Origin: Pogostemon cablin
Taxonomy: Eukaryota; Streptophyta; Magnoliopsida; Lamiales; Lamiaceae
Length of the DNA stretch: 64,000 nt
Direction: 5' to 3'
NCBI GenBank assembly: GCA_023678885.1
Contig: CM042985.1
Span: 18,206,465-18,270,464 of the forward strand
The notes beneath the pieces were generated by a model that did no database searches, was not told the DNA's origin, and saw only the letters and a program-made list of their open reading frames with translations. This document shows positions 24,901 through 35,976 of this stretch, piece by piece (positions within the stretch are counted from its first letter, which is position 1; every line of letters begins with the position of its first letter). A program made the position numbers and the translations under genes.

Positions 24901-27900
24901 AGGTGCGAATTCATAATGCCAAGCAACAGCTGCACTACGAAGTACAGCCGAATCTACTTGATGAAGTGCTCCGACTGTAAGGACCTGAGAAATGACAGCA
25001 AGTGCACCAATACATTATGCCAGTAGTCAGTTGGAGAACTCAAGAAAAAGTATAATAATAAATTTTTAAAAAGTATAAAATATATATCTAGAAACTACAT
25101 ACAATATGCTTGTCAGGAGGTTCTTGTGGTGTTATCCATTTCCTGAGAAAGCGAGGCACCTGCTCTTGCGCATGGGTGGTTAATGGATAATAGTCATGCT
25201 GTGGGGTTATCACCATATCGAACCTTTCCAAATGAGACCTCGGATGCTGAATCTGATAAGGGAAGGCATAATAACAAATTAGTTCTATGCATATAAAAAA
25301 ATAACTTAAATACATGCTGAAGCCATTTTAATAATCTCTCTCTCCCACCAAATGCCAAACAAGAAAACTTCTAAAGAGGACAAAATACTATCTGCAACCA
25401 AGCATGCATTAGTATTAATCTGTCTATCGTCTCATGTGCAATTGTGTTCTAGTATACTTCCAAAACAGACAAAACATCAACACCTACACCTACCTAGCCA
25501 AGGTTAATGAATGCACCTATAACTAATTGTTAACAAATAGCGTTGCACTAAGCTTAAAATTTATCTTATATATCAAGTCTATACATGCAACATTTTAGGA
25601 ATCGCATGAAAGTTTCTGTTATACATGAGGTATCACGTTCCACAGCCAAAAATACTAATTACACACTCAATTACTTCTATAGAGATTCTTCAACTCCATT
25701 ACTGGTGAAACAATAAGTAGGCTAATGAAATACCTAGGGTTGCTTTTTAAGGCTTTGACTTGAGAAGAAGAGTTGGTGAAGAGCTTTAAATGACTCCTTG
25801 CAGTGAAAATATAAATACACCATAAACATGCAAACATACATACATATATGTAAATTAAAAAAAAATACCGCAAAATGATAATTAAAGGATTTTTCAAACC
25901 CAGTGTATAAATGAGTCTAATTGAGCGGCGAGCAAAGTTGATTGATTTGACACCCACAGCTCAAATTTTTAATCCAAATGCAACCTTAACAAATTAATCA
26001 TAAGAGAATACATAGGTTGCAAGGCATGCACTTAGATGTTCAAATATATAAATTGCCAATTATTTCAACTTGATTCTGACAATCTGACATAACATAATAT
26101 GCAGCCGATATAAGAAAAATTACTCTTATCAGCATTCAAACATCAGTAGGAATATTTACCAAGTTTTGTATATAATGACCATAACATGACTCCTACAAGA
26201 TTAAAGCTAAAAAACAGAAATCAGAAGGTAGACATCACCAAAATCTTTCCAATAGGAATATCTTTAGTGTTTAAAAAAAAACAGAAAATCGAAACAAATA
26301 TTATCTATTAAATAAAGTGACAACATCAAACCTGGACAACAAACACATTTTCCGATGCCAATCTTTTTATAGAGCTTGCAATCGAAATTGTATCTCTGCC
26401 AGATGCAACCACAAGTAGTGGACCATCCCTGGAAACAGTAGAATATATTCATGTATCAAACGACCAAGTCATGAATGATAAATACAAAATTTAAGAAAAA
26501 AAAGGTACAAATATCAATCACAAAGGCAAAAGTACATGACAAAAGTAAATGTTTTATGACACAAACTGTCAGCTGATTTTTTCTAATAAATTTTTTTCCT
26601 GAAATGAAGATTTTGTGCAAATGCAGATATCTGCTTAAATACTATTATCAATAACTGACATAATTGCTCCCTCAGTCCCATGGAGTCCTGCATCTCCAAC
26701 GTACAACTTTTTAGTTTTAGCCAGCTAACTAAAGGAACAACCACTAATTAATCATCAATTCTCACTAATTCCCCTTTATTCAAAGGTTAGTTTGAATTAT
26801 TCAATCACATTAGACTTTTAGGCATTTCTTATAAGGGCATTATAGAACTTTCAAGTTGATAGCCAACTTTAGATTTTGAAATGTGTATTTTTTCGGGATG
26901 AAGAGCGTAATAAAGAATGTAACAATTCACTTAACTTCAGCAATTAAAACAAAACGTCATTTCCATCTTGACCAAACATCAAATCATTGTATTATACTCT
27001 AGTGGGTTGCACCCATGACCCATACCCTCACCATCCCTCAGAAACTTTACCAATAAGTAATCTGCAGGGATTTGTTTCTTCCTCAGTACCTTTTTTATTT
27101 CAAACTACTCAGTAAATAGTATGTACACAAATGTTTTAGAACACACGACTGCTAATCTACATTTGAACATATTCAACATGTTGCAAACACTAATTAATAC
27201 TCCCTCTGTCCCAAAACTTTGTTCACATTTCCTCTTTTCTCCGTCTCAAAACTTTGTTCACAAATAAGGAAAAATTACTAAAAAAAACCCCTCAATACAC
27301 CTTATTTTCAAAAATGTCGTCACCTCATCACCTAACACACATAATATACTTTGCACTGAAAAAGACTACATTACCCTCAAAAAGTAAAAAAGTAAGTCAA
27401 TAAAGTTGCTTCTTAAACAATGTGGAACAAAGGTGTGTACAAAATCCGGGATGGAAGGAGTATATAACAATTATGAAAGTCTCCCAAAGGCATTGAAAGA
27501 ACAACATCAAAAAGAAAAATTCAAGTTTGTCCATAGGGAAGGGACAAAGAAAACTTCACTTCTACCCTGATGTACTCTGCCAAATTCAAAAGTAGAACTA
27601 AGTAAATATTTTAAGTTTAAAACTTTAACTAACAAGCTTTATATTGGAACAATCAGACTTCTGGTAATGACTTAATTCGCTTCGTCAACATCTACCATGC
27701 GCCCCCATACATTCTTTTGCAGAGTATGGAAAGACAGCCGATTGATTTGTATCTTCTCTAAATAATACATTTGAACATAATTCATATTTTAACTTAACTA
27801 ACCCATTGTGCCCATCCTTCAAAGAAGTAACATAATTAACCAGTAAATCAAATTTATATCAATAAACAACTCAACTTCATGCTAAACAGCATCTATGGGT

Positions 27901-29310
27901 CAGGAATCTAAGCAAGGGAGTCATTCTACATCTGTTTTAGGCATGTGAGAAGGAGGAATGAGGAACTTACTTCTCATAAGTTTCTTTAGCCATTCTGACA
28001 ATACTCCTTACATCAGCTTCCAACACTGATCGCAAGCCTACAGAAACTCCATTCTCCCTCTGAAAAGACGGTGTTATCCTCCCACTTTTAGCAATCAGAA
28101 TTCGACTTATATGGCTAATGATATAATACAATTTCTTATGGAGAGAAACTGGAAGCCAGTGAAGCCACTCATTGATTCCTCCTGTGGGTCTTGTAACCCG
28201 CTGAACATCATAAACATCAAAGTAAGACAACCAATTAATAAGGTCTGAAATATAAAGTTCCAACATGATTTAAGCATTGACTTCTTAATTCAGATAGAAA
28301 ACTTCAATTAGGTCAGCTATGGCCGTACTCCCAACATTAGCTTGCATGTTAGCTCATAGATCATGGATTTCAAGCGACAGAGTAGTCAGAAGAGAAGGGC
28401 GTGCAGGAGCAGAAGATAAGAGATATTATGAACAGATACTTCATAAAAATAAAAACCTGATTCAGCTAGCCCTTGAAACCATTCAGAGTATAAAATATAA
28501 ACAGTTGATATTAGCAGGTTAGCAGAAAAATAGGTATCAAGAAACAAGAAAACAGTAACAGGATGCTGATGCAGAAAATTTTTCCAAGAGACTTGATTGT
28601 TTTTCTTGATCAATTTACTGTTTCAAGCAATATCACAAGAGAACAGTTGAAAAATCATTTAACTTCGTTCTCAACCATGTTTTCTCTTGGTCTTTGATCT
28701 ACAAAATGACTTTCAAAGTGAAAAAGAGGCAGTCAGTTATCCTGTTCAGTTATAACCCCCTCCCCTTCCCCGACACAAACCTTGCTAAAATAAATAAACT
28801 AATTAATGCATATCCTCTGATTAATCCAGGCTGTCCCTGTAAGATGACTAATAGAAGCATGCAATACTCTAGGAAAGTTAAAATCACCATAACCAGAACA
28901 GAACCCATCAATTAATTACCCCGACTAATTTTACAGTTTGCCTTTACACTCCAAACCCTTCACGCTGAAAATCAACCATAAATTCCAACTGGAAGAGCCA
29001 ACTAGAGCTAGAGCATGCATACTTTATTAGTGAAAACTTCCATCTGATAACTAGGTAGACACAGGACAAAATATACCAAAAAAAAAAAAAAAAACTCGCA
29101 AGGTAGTTGAGAACTCACGTATAGAGTTTGTTTTTCAGATAAACCAAGTGCCCGAACCAATCCGATGCTCTGATTTTCCGACGCCGGAAAACCGTTTCCG
29201 ATTATGACTGCACGGCGGACGACGCCGTAAACCCCACCCTCGAATATGTCAGGAACTCCGCCCATCGATTTGGGGCTCCCGGGGGGCTCCGGAAGCGTTA
29301 TTGGTTTCAT
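21970..29310 (-). CDS. ELM1: Mitochondrial fission protein ELM1
   Basis: Plant-specific factor that in Arabidopsis sits on the outer side of mitochondria and recruits the dynamin DRP3A for fission. Ten exons on the minus strand, all GT..AG with phases that add up: 29310-29119, 28200-27971, 26428-26332, 25252-25103, 24984-24858, 22828-22716, 22594-22531, 22452-22359, 22283-22175, 22071-21970. They give 425 residues, the usual family size. Landmarks in order: MKPITLPEPP start, VVRRAVIIGNGFPASENQS, RVTRPTGGINEWLHWLPVSL, GPLLVVASGRDTISIASSIK, IQHPRSHLERFDMVITPQHD, YYPLTTHAQEQVPRFLRKWI, LLVVNIGGPS, SCGSVRISFSRRTPEKI, IYIWDGEEPNPHLGHLAWAD, FVVTADSVSML, GKPVYVIGAEHCTWKLVEFH, KPFTGLEDMSESWSYPPLND and the end ERGWRLRP. 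No break is seen. Introns 2 and 5 are long and hold Stowaway MITEs. Start chosen by the conserved N-terminus. Confidence 0.96.
23735..24013. mobile_element. Stowaway MITE, 279 bp, in ELM1 intron 5
   Basis: The ends CTCCCTCCATTCCATAAT and ATTATGGGACGGAGGGAG are flanked by TA. It lies inside the 2.03-kb intron between ELM1 exons 5 and 6 and does not touch splice sites. Confidence 0.9.
27200..27460. mobile_element. Stowaway MITE, 261 bp, in ELM1 intron 2
   Basis: The ends CTCCCTCTGTCCCAAAACTT and CCGGGATGGAAGGAG are flanked by TA, in the intron between exons 2 and 3. The termini have diverged, so it is older than the intron 5 copy. A further CTCCCTCAGTCCCATGGAGT at about 26667 looks like a degraded end of another copy in the same intron. 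Confidence 0.8.
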
Positions 29311-29760
29311 TGAATAGTACAGGTGGAGAAATAAATAACAATTCCCAGTGATCTAATCAAAAACCCTAGGTGAGATTTAAGATTGGTTTTTGCAGCTCGA
29401 TTTTCAGTTGTGATAAATGAGCAGTTAATCACAGAATTCGTAAGGACAGAGAGATGGGAATGAAGAAGTGAAAAACTGGAGACGATACGGATGGTAGTAC
29501 ACTTGCAAATTGGCAAAAGACAACCAAATGCGGTTTCGATTGAAATTTCTTGTTCTTCACTTCAACTTTCCCTCGTCTCTTTTTCTTTTCTTTTTTTATT
29601 TTTTTATTTTATTTTCTTTTTTTCATTTTAATTGATATATACTAGTAAGGCAAAAGCTCTTGTATCCTGGGTGCACAAATTTAGATCCGTATGTCCAACT
29701 CTGACTCTGCCCGTATTCTCAAACTGACCCGAAATACTTAAATATAAAAAACCCAAATTC
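29311..29760. promoter_or_regulatory. ELM1 upstream region, probably a shared divergent promoter
   Basis: Contains the ELM1 5'UTR and promoter on the minus strand. A T-rich tract lies at 29578-29640, and a gene-like leader on the plus strand begins near 29760. The spacing of about 450-500 bases between opposite leaders suggests a bidirectional promoter. No clear TATA box was identified for ELM1. Confidence 0.4.
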
Positions 29761-29761
29761 A

Positions 29762-30285
29762 GTCTAGGGTTTACATGTTCACAATTAGAAGACGTCGTTC
29801 TCTCCTTTCTCTCATTCCTTCTCTCTCTCTTTTACTCTATCTCTTTCCATTTCCTTTTCGACTCCGATTCTCCGGCCCACAAATCAGGTTTATTTCGTGT
29901 TTCATTTTCATAGAAATACTCATAGAATGAGCTATCAATGATTCGCATTTTAAAGGTTTTCCTTCTCAAGTACTTCTCTTTTTTTGTATTACATTTTTAT
30001 TTCGTGTTTAGTTTTCATAGAAATACTTGTAAAACGAGCTATCAATAATTTGTATTTTAAATGTTTTCCTTCTCAAGTTCTTCTCATTTTCTGTATTAGA
30101 GTATGATTTCGTGTTTAATTTCAGAGGAAGTTCAAGAGTTGCCCAAGCAATTGATTGATACAGCTGCTGTAGCTTCAAATAATTTACCTCCGACCTCAGG
30201 CGAAGGAACCACGGTGTCGTCTACTAAGCCAATTACAGGTTATTCTAAGTTTAAATGTAGTATTACATTTATTGAGCAAAATTAG
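29762..30285 (+). pseudogene. Possible 5' part of an unrecognised plus-strand gene
   Basis: TCTAGGGTTTACA at about 29764-29776 contains a telo-box (AAACCCTA in reverse), common in promoters of housekeeping plant genes. A CT-rich leader follows (TCTCTCCTTTCTCTC), as in plant 5'UTRs. CAAATCAG|GTTTAT at about 29887 looks like a splice donor. An acceptor-like TTTCAG at 30118-30123 precedes a frame reading EEVQELPKQLIDTAAVASNN, LPPTSGEGTTVSSTKPIT, closed by ACAG|GTTATT near 30239. I do not recognise the protein. No initiating ATG is certain, and a solo LTR plus minisatellite interrupt the locus downstream, so it may be a broken gene. Confidence 0.35.
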
Positions 30286-30715
30286 TGGGCACCTTATAGC
30301 AATTTTCATGTATGGAATGATACAAATGACAGTCAAACTATATTTTTTTGGGAGTAAATTGCTTTTAAAATTGTTAAAAAGCTTTTAGTCTTGTTGTTGC
30401 TTTGTTTCAAGGTGTTCAACTGTTCCATTGCACGTATTATTTCTTGGCAAATGCTGGCCACTGCATGTGCATAATCAGCTTTTACAGTTCCAACTCTAAA
30501 TTCTCTATCCACTGAATAAAATATTTTAAGAATTACATAAATTTATGTATTTATTGAAGATTGAAATTTAAATGATGTATCTCTGCAAAATGAGATTTAA
30601 TGTGTAGTATGTAGAAGAATATATAAATATCTTTGTAGATTTGGGGTAAATGAATGTAAGTTCATATATGTAGTGCAGGTTTATTAAATTAGTATAGGAG
30701 TATGTGTAGGATACT

Positions 30716-32361
30716 TGATGAGCGTTTTCTCAACACACAATATTAATCCCCAAGTATTAAGGATGTTATTGTAGCTTAGATAAGCGACCAAGTTAAATAT
30801 CGAACCCAAAGGATGGCGTATTATCAATTTAATTATTAACTAAATTAATTAAGACAGGTGGCAATTAAGTTTGAGAATTTAATTATCAATCTACTAACAA
30901 ATTAATTAAAATAACAATTAAAATAAAAGCACTTAGAAGAATTCGAAAGTGACTCAAGAATGGAGAATTGTAGCTCTAGGATAATCCGGTTTCACTCATT
31001 AATCTCCCTTTCGTGTATCAATGCCCGACTCTGCCTTGTGAAATATGAACGCATCACTAAGCATTGCAAATCTACTCTATAGACACAAGTAAATATGCGT
31101 GTAACACGTGTGAATAACCTTGGAGCAAGAGATATAATTCACCCCCCTTTCTAGGTACTATCAATGTCAATTATTTCCCTGGCCAATTGATACTCTAACC
31201 CGATATGATCTCCCTTTATAGCACTATGAAATTATCCTCTTTATCCTACTTATTATCCTGAATCGGATTCATTAACAAGTATTCATATAAAAATCGTTCT
31301 AATGAAGTTTCAGAATCCCCTCACTTAGAATTATAATATGAAATCCTGTTCAGTGGTGAACGCACTCAATCTACACCCAGCATATATATTCAGACTCTAT
31401 ATACCAGCCAAAATATATATTCAGACTCTATATACCAATTGAAGATGCACAAAATGACCGTGAATATGGATTAAGAAAGCACAATCATATATAAAATCAA
31501 TCCACAAATAGTATTGTACGGAGGACACACAAAAGAGTTTAATTAATTCATAAAACCTTCATAAACCCTAGATCTACCAAAATGGTTCTAGCCCATGATG
31601 TTGCGAAGAACAATCATGGGGGTTGGATATATCTTACCCATATGTCTGGAAATACAAGATAAATTAGGAAACGAATAAAACCCTAGATGTGGGCGTCGTC
31701 GCGTCCTTCTCCGTCTTGAATCCTCCTCTTGATTCTATAGATGAATCTTCAAAGTGATGGATGGATGGAGGAAAGTATGTGGATGATGGTTGGGGGGTGA
31801 TCCCCCTTGTGGGGTGTAGGATGATTGTGTTGCTGTCTCACATGAATAATAATATAAAATATATATTGGTGTGAGAAGGGAATGAAATAAGAAAATAAAA
31901 GATATGGGTGAATCATGAAGGATTATTTGATAAAGTGATTAATTGTGCTCCAAGAAATATGAATTATTGGCTAACTTTCGAAAATTTTCAGAAATTCTCA
32001 AAAATTCTCGTCAGTAGCTGCGCGACCTCACCATTTAACTTTCTCGTCTGATCTCCGATTTGAGTGATTTTTTGCTCCAAAACGATCCTATCTTCCGTGT
32101 CTTTCTAACCATGTATCACACCATTAGTTATGAGCTCCACATGAATACAGAAAAATTATGGAAGTTAAACATGCATTTTTCAGCATTCCTCTAAATTTGC
32201 ACTTTTGATCCCTTTTCCACCTAAAACACAATAAAACACCTCAAATGCACATTTTTCTCAAATATATCGTATATAAGACACTTGTGCTAATATATAACAA
32301 TAATTCTCATCAAAATAGTGTTAAATTGAACACTAAAACATGCTTATTTTCACTCTCATCA
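30716..32361 (-). mobile_element. Solo LTR 'A' of the B/C/D retrotransposon family, 1646 bp
   Basis: Plus strand TGATGAGCG...CTCTCATCA. Sequence and order of blocks match the LTRs at 43680, 50626 and 52670, including ATCGAACCCAAAGGATGGCG, the CCGACTCTGCCTTGTG block and the TTAGATTGGACACTAAAACA-like U3 start. Flanking ATACT (30711-30715) and ATATT (32362-32366) form a five-base target duplication with one change. No interior or PBS is present. It lacks the inverted-site array found upstream of the TATA in its relatives, because the region around 31930-32010 is shortened. That also explains its smaller size. Confidence 0.85.
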
Positions 32362-32433
32362 ATATTGCTTCTTGTTAATTATGAAATGATATATCATTGT
32401 GTTAATACATGAATATGTTGTTCATATTTTGGC

Positions 32434-33182
32434 AGCCAAGTTTGATGATGCCAAAATCAAGAGTGATGAACCCTGCACATTGATGAGTGTTTGGTATAAG
32501 GGATTCAAAGAAAATAAATTGTTTGGGGTTATTTGAATGATGAAAATTATAACTATTGTAGTTTAAAGATGAAAATAGGTAGTTCCAAGCTAACGCATTA
32601 TGTATACATTGTGGCCATGAAAAAAGTATGGAGTTTAGGGTGTATTAAGTTTATGTTAAGGTATTATAACATGGTAAAAAAGGGTATATTACGGATGAAT
32701 GAAGGGTACATTATTTTCACGTAAAAGGTATATTGTGGTCATATAAAGGATATGGTATTTAAAGTTTATCGAGTTTATGTTGTTAAGGTATAATAGCATA
32801 GGGAAAAGAGTATATTGTTATCACATAAAGGGTATATTGTTGTCATGTAAAAGGTATATTATAGTCATGTGATCTGTATGAAGTTGACAACATAGATATT
32901 TTGATGTTCCTTTAATGTCGTTATCTTCTACATTTAGTCTTCTAGTATAAAGTAGTTCATCATTTTAGATTTAATAACTAATTATGCATTGGTCTCTAAT
33001 TTTAGCATAAGGGCTAGCTGCTTTGTCGTGAGTTAAGTACTATAATGTTTCTTTTTATTGTCATGGTGGTTAATAAAGATTATTATTTTTGCAGGTTAAA
33101 GGTTGTCGAAGAGAAGAAAATGACTGCTGTGGAGAAATGTAAAGAATTTGATAAAGTTAAACTGGAAAAGAGGCATATGTGA
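32434..33182 (+). pseudogene. Possible further exons of the unrecognised gene
   Basis: TTGGCAG|CCAAGTTTGATG at about 32434 opens a frame reading AKFDDAKIKSDEPCTLMSVW and YKGFKENKLFGVI before a stop at about 32535. At 33094 TTTTGCAG|GTTAAAGG opens LKVVEEKKMTAVEKCKEFDK and VKLEKRHM, ending TGA at about 33181. Both pieces follow acceptor-like sites and have coding-like composition, but I cannot assign the protein or prove that they join the exon near 30.1 kb. AAAGGGTATATT repeats fill the space between them. Confidence 0.3.
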
Positions 33183-33836
33183 TGGTGATTGTTGGCTGCT
33201 ATAGTATTTGGATACATTATGTTAATATTAGTATATGACTAGTATGTTGAATTAGTACAGTGAGACAATTTTTGTTTTGTATATGAATTTAATTAGTGTG
33301 ATTGTTCGCTGCAAAGGGTATTATTGATTAGTAAAGGGTATATTATTGTCATGTAAAGGGTATGAAGTTTAGAGCATATGTTGTTGACAGTGTTTCAAGT
33401 GTACGTTGTTAATTATGGCATGGTGCAAAGGGTATATTGTTGAGTAAAGGGCATATTATTGACATGTAAAGTGTATAAAGTTGCAAATGGTATATTATTG
33501 ATGAGTAGAGTATATATTTGATTACTAAAAGGTATACTCTTGTCAAGTAAAAGGTAGAGAGTTTAGAGCACTTATTATTGATAGTGTTTTAAATTTATAT
33601 TGTTAAGGTATTATGACATGGTGCAAAGGATATATGATTTTATACCAAAGGGCATGACACTCAATGTTAAAGAGTATAACATTCAATAACAATGTCAAAG
33701 AAACACTTTAAACGAGTAGAACATAATAAAGGATATCTTGTTACCATATAAATATCTAGAATACAAGTTAGCAAAGTGTAAATAGAGGGTATTCCATTGT
33801 TGTTTTCCTATAAATTTAGTTAAGGGTATTACATTA
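32620..33836. repeat. AAAGGGTATATT-type interspersed minisatellite, left block
   Basis: Recurring words AAAGGGTATATTGTTG, CATGTAAAGGGTAT, GATGAGTAAAGGGTA and GTCATGTAAA at irregular spacing of about 20-45 bases. Some forty variants of RAAGGGTAYA are spread over this and related blocks at 42100-42244, 43354-43500 and 60095-60345. The blocks were one field before elements B, C, D and the hAT inserted. Non-coding. Confidence 0.8.
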
Positions 33837-34394
33837 GTCACTGTTGAGAGTAAAAATAAGCGTGTTTTAGTGTCCAATCTAATACCTTTTTGATGAGTAT
33901 TATTGTTATATATTAAAATAAGTGTTTTATATTCGATATATGTGAGAAAAAGGTGCACTTGAGGTATTTTATTGTGATTTAGGTGGAAAAAGGGGTCAAA
34001 AGTGCCAAGTTGGAGAAAAGGTGCAATTTGTGCAAGGATGCTCTGAAACGCACGTCCAATTTGTGTAATTATTCTGTATTTTTGTGGAGCTCTAAACTAA
34101 AAGTATGATACAAGAATGGAAAGCTACAGAAGAGAGAGTCGTTTGGGCGTAAATAACACTTCAATCAGATTCCAAACGAGAAAGTTATGATCAAAGTAGT
34201 GACGTCGCGCAAGCTGCTCCTGCTCAGAACGACTGTCCACTTTATATGACTTGTTACATAATCAAATATTGGATTTTCTGAGAGTTCTATATATTGATAG
34301 AAAGCCAAGGAAGAGAGGATCACGTGAGCACAAGAATTACTTAAATTAGAGGTCGGATGTGAAAGTTATGCGCGAAACGGTGAGACGACGCAAG

Positions 34395-34540
34395 CTTGCT
34401 CGACCAGAATTATCTTGCTCGACCAGAATCATCTTGGTCGAGCAGATGAAGTTTGGTCGAGTAAAATGACCAAAAACTTACAGAGAGTTTGCTCGACCAT
34501 TGCTTGACTTGGAGGCCTTGCTCGACTTCTGAAGGTCAAG
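34395..34540. promoter_or_regulatory. U3 array of GCTCGACC / GGTCGAGC sites
   Basis: Within 145 bases the eight-base word GCTCGACC occurs at least three times, its inverse GGTCGAG(C/T) twice, and one-base variants several more times (CTTGACC, GGTCAAG). The two orientations could pair as hairpins or act as a cluster of binding sites. The array lies about 110 bases upstream of the TATA box. The same arrangement is at 40280-40430 in the 3' LTR. Confidence 0.75.
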
Positions 34541-34651
34541 TCTAACAAAATATCGCTGGTTCTATTTTTGGTAGTTTCGGGTTTATTTTACAAAATTTGG
34601 CATATGTCTCAAGTAAAAGCCCATCCAAGGCCTATAAGGAGAGCTTACAAG

Positions 34652-34658
34652 TATAAAA
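34652..34658 (+). promoter_or_regulatory. TATA box of the element B 5' LTR
   Basis: GTATAAAAGGGG, preceded by GGAGAGCTTACAA. The same motif is present at 40538-40544 (3' LTR), and on the minus strand at 44837-44843, 51781-51787, 53812-53818 and 59472-59477 in elements C and D, so it is the conserved family promoter. Confidence 0.8.
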
Positions 34659-35809
34659 GGGGTATAGATCACATCATAGAGATCATACGTATTGGAGAGA
34701 GGCCACAACAATACTACACCCCACAAGTGGGGATCATCCCCCAACCATCATCCACATCCTTTCCTCTATCCATCCATCACTTTGAAGAATCATCTGTGTA
34801 ATCTAAAGGAGAACCAAGAGGCGGATTCAAGATGGAGAAGGACGTGATGACACCCACATCTAGGGTTTTATTATTTCCTAATTTATCTTGTAATTTTCCA
34901 GACATCCGAGTAAGATCTATCCAACACCCATGATTTTTCTTTGTAACATCATGGGCTAGAGCTTTTTTGGTAGAACTAGGGTTATGAAGGTTTTTATGTA
35001 TTAATTGAACTTTTATATGTAAACTCCGTACAACACTACTTGTGGATTTATTTTATATATGATTGTGCTTTCTTAATCCATATTCACGGTCGTTTTTTGC
35101 ATCTTCAATTGGTATATAGAGTCTGAATATATATCTTGGTTGTAGATTGAGTGTGTTCACCGCTGAACAGGATTCCATGTTATGATTCTAAGTGAGGGGA
35201 CTCCGAAGCTTTATTAGAACTATCATATATGAATACTTATTAATTGAATTGAATTCGGGTTAATAAGTAGGATAAATATGATAATTTTATAGTACCTATA
35301 AAGGGAGATCATATCGGGTTAGAGTAACAATCCTAGGGGGAAATAATTGATAATGATAGTACCTAGAAAGAGGGGGTTGAATTATATCTCTTGCTCCGAA
35401 GTTATTCACACATGTTACACTCATGTTTACTTGTGTCTATAGAGTAGATTTGCATGGCTTAGTGATGCGTCCATATTCCACAAAGCAGAGTCGGACATCA
35501 ACACACGGAAGAGAAATTAATGAGTAAAAACCGGATTATCCTAGAGCTATCTATTTTCTCTCTTGATCCACTTTCGTATACTTTTAGTGTTTAATTTATT
35601 TTATTTGTTATTTAATTTAATTATTTAGTAGTTAATAATACTATCCCAACATTAATGCCATCTTATCTTAATTAATTTAGATAATAATTAAATTGATAAT
35701 ACGCCATCCTTTGGGTTCGATATTCACTTGATCGCTTGCTTAAGCTGTAATTGATTACTTAATACTTGGGGATTAATTTTGCGTGCAAAGAAAATGTGCA
35801 TCAAGTTCT

Positions 35810-35827
35810 TTGCGCCGTTGCCGGGGA
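35810..35827 (+). other. Primer-binding site of element B
   Basis: TTGCGCCGTTGCCGGGGA, one mismatch to the tRNA-Asp complement TGGCGCCGTTGCCGGGGA, six bases inside the LTR end. Confidence 0.85.
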
Positions 35828-35976
35828 TGGCTATTTTTATTGGTTTTATTATTTCTAGTTGATTAGGACACTTATTTGTGATTATTTATTTCTATCTAAC
35901 CTTGAATTTTTCTGAGGTACTTGTGCACGAGGAAAAGAAGAGGACGGAAAAGAATGAATAACACACTGAGCTAAAC

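Larger units (their letters stand above)
33842..35803 (+). repeat. 5' LTR of element B
   Basis: Starts TGTTGAGAGT and ends GTGCATCA, 1962 bp. The U3 carries the inverted-site array at 34395-34540 and a TATA box at 34652. The R/U5 part contains conserved blocks such as GAGATCATATCGGGTTAGAG and GCAGAGTCGGACATCAAC, shared by all copies. Confidence 0.92.

Noticed and set aside
26667..26990. Full Stowaway MITE starting CTCCCTCAGTCCCATGG
   Set aside because: Only one end is recognisable and no inverted partner with TA was found, so it is mentioned only as a degraded end in ELM1 intron 2.
34395..34540. Repeated GCTCGACC words considered as a CRISPR-like array
   Set aside because: Words are 8 bases, occur in both orientations with irregular spacing, sit inside LTR promoters, and the genome is a plant.
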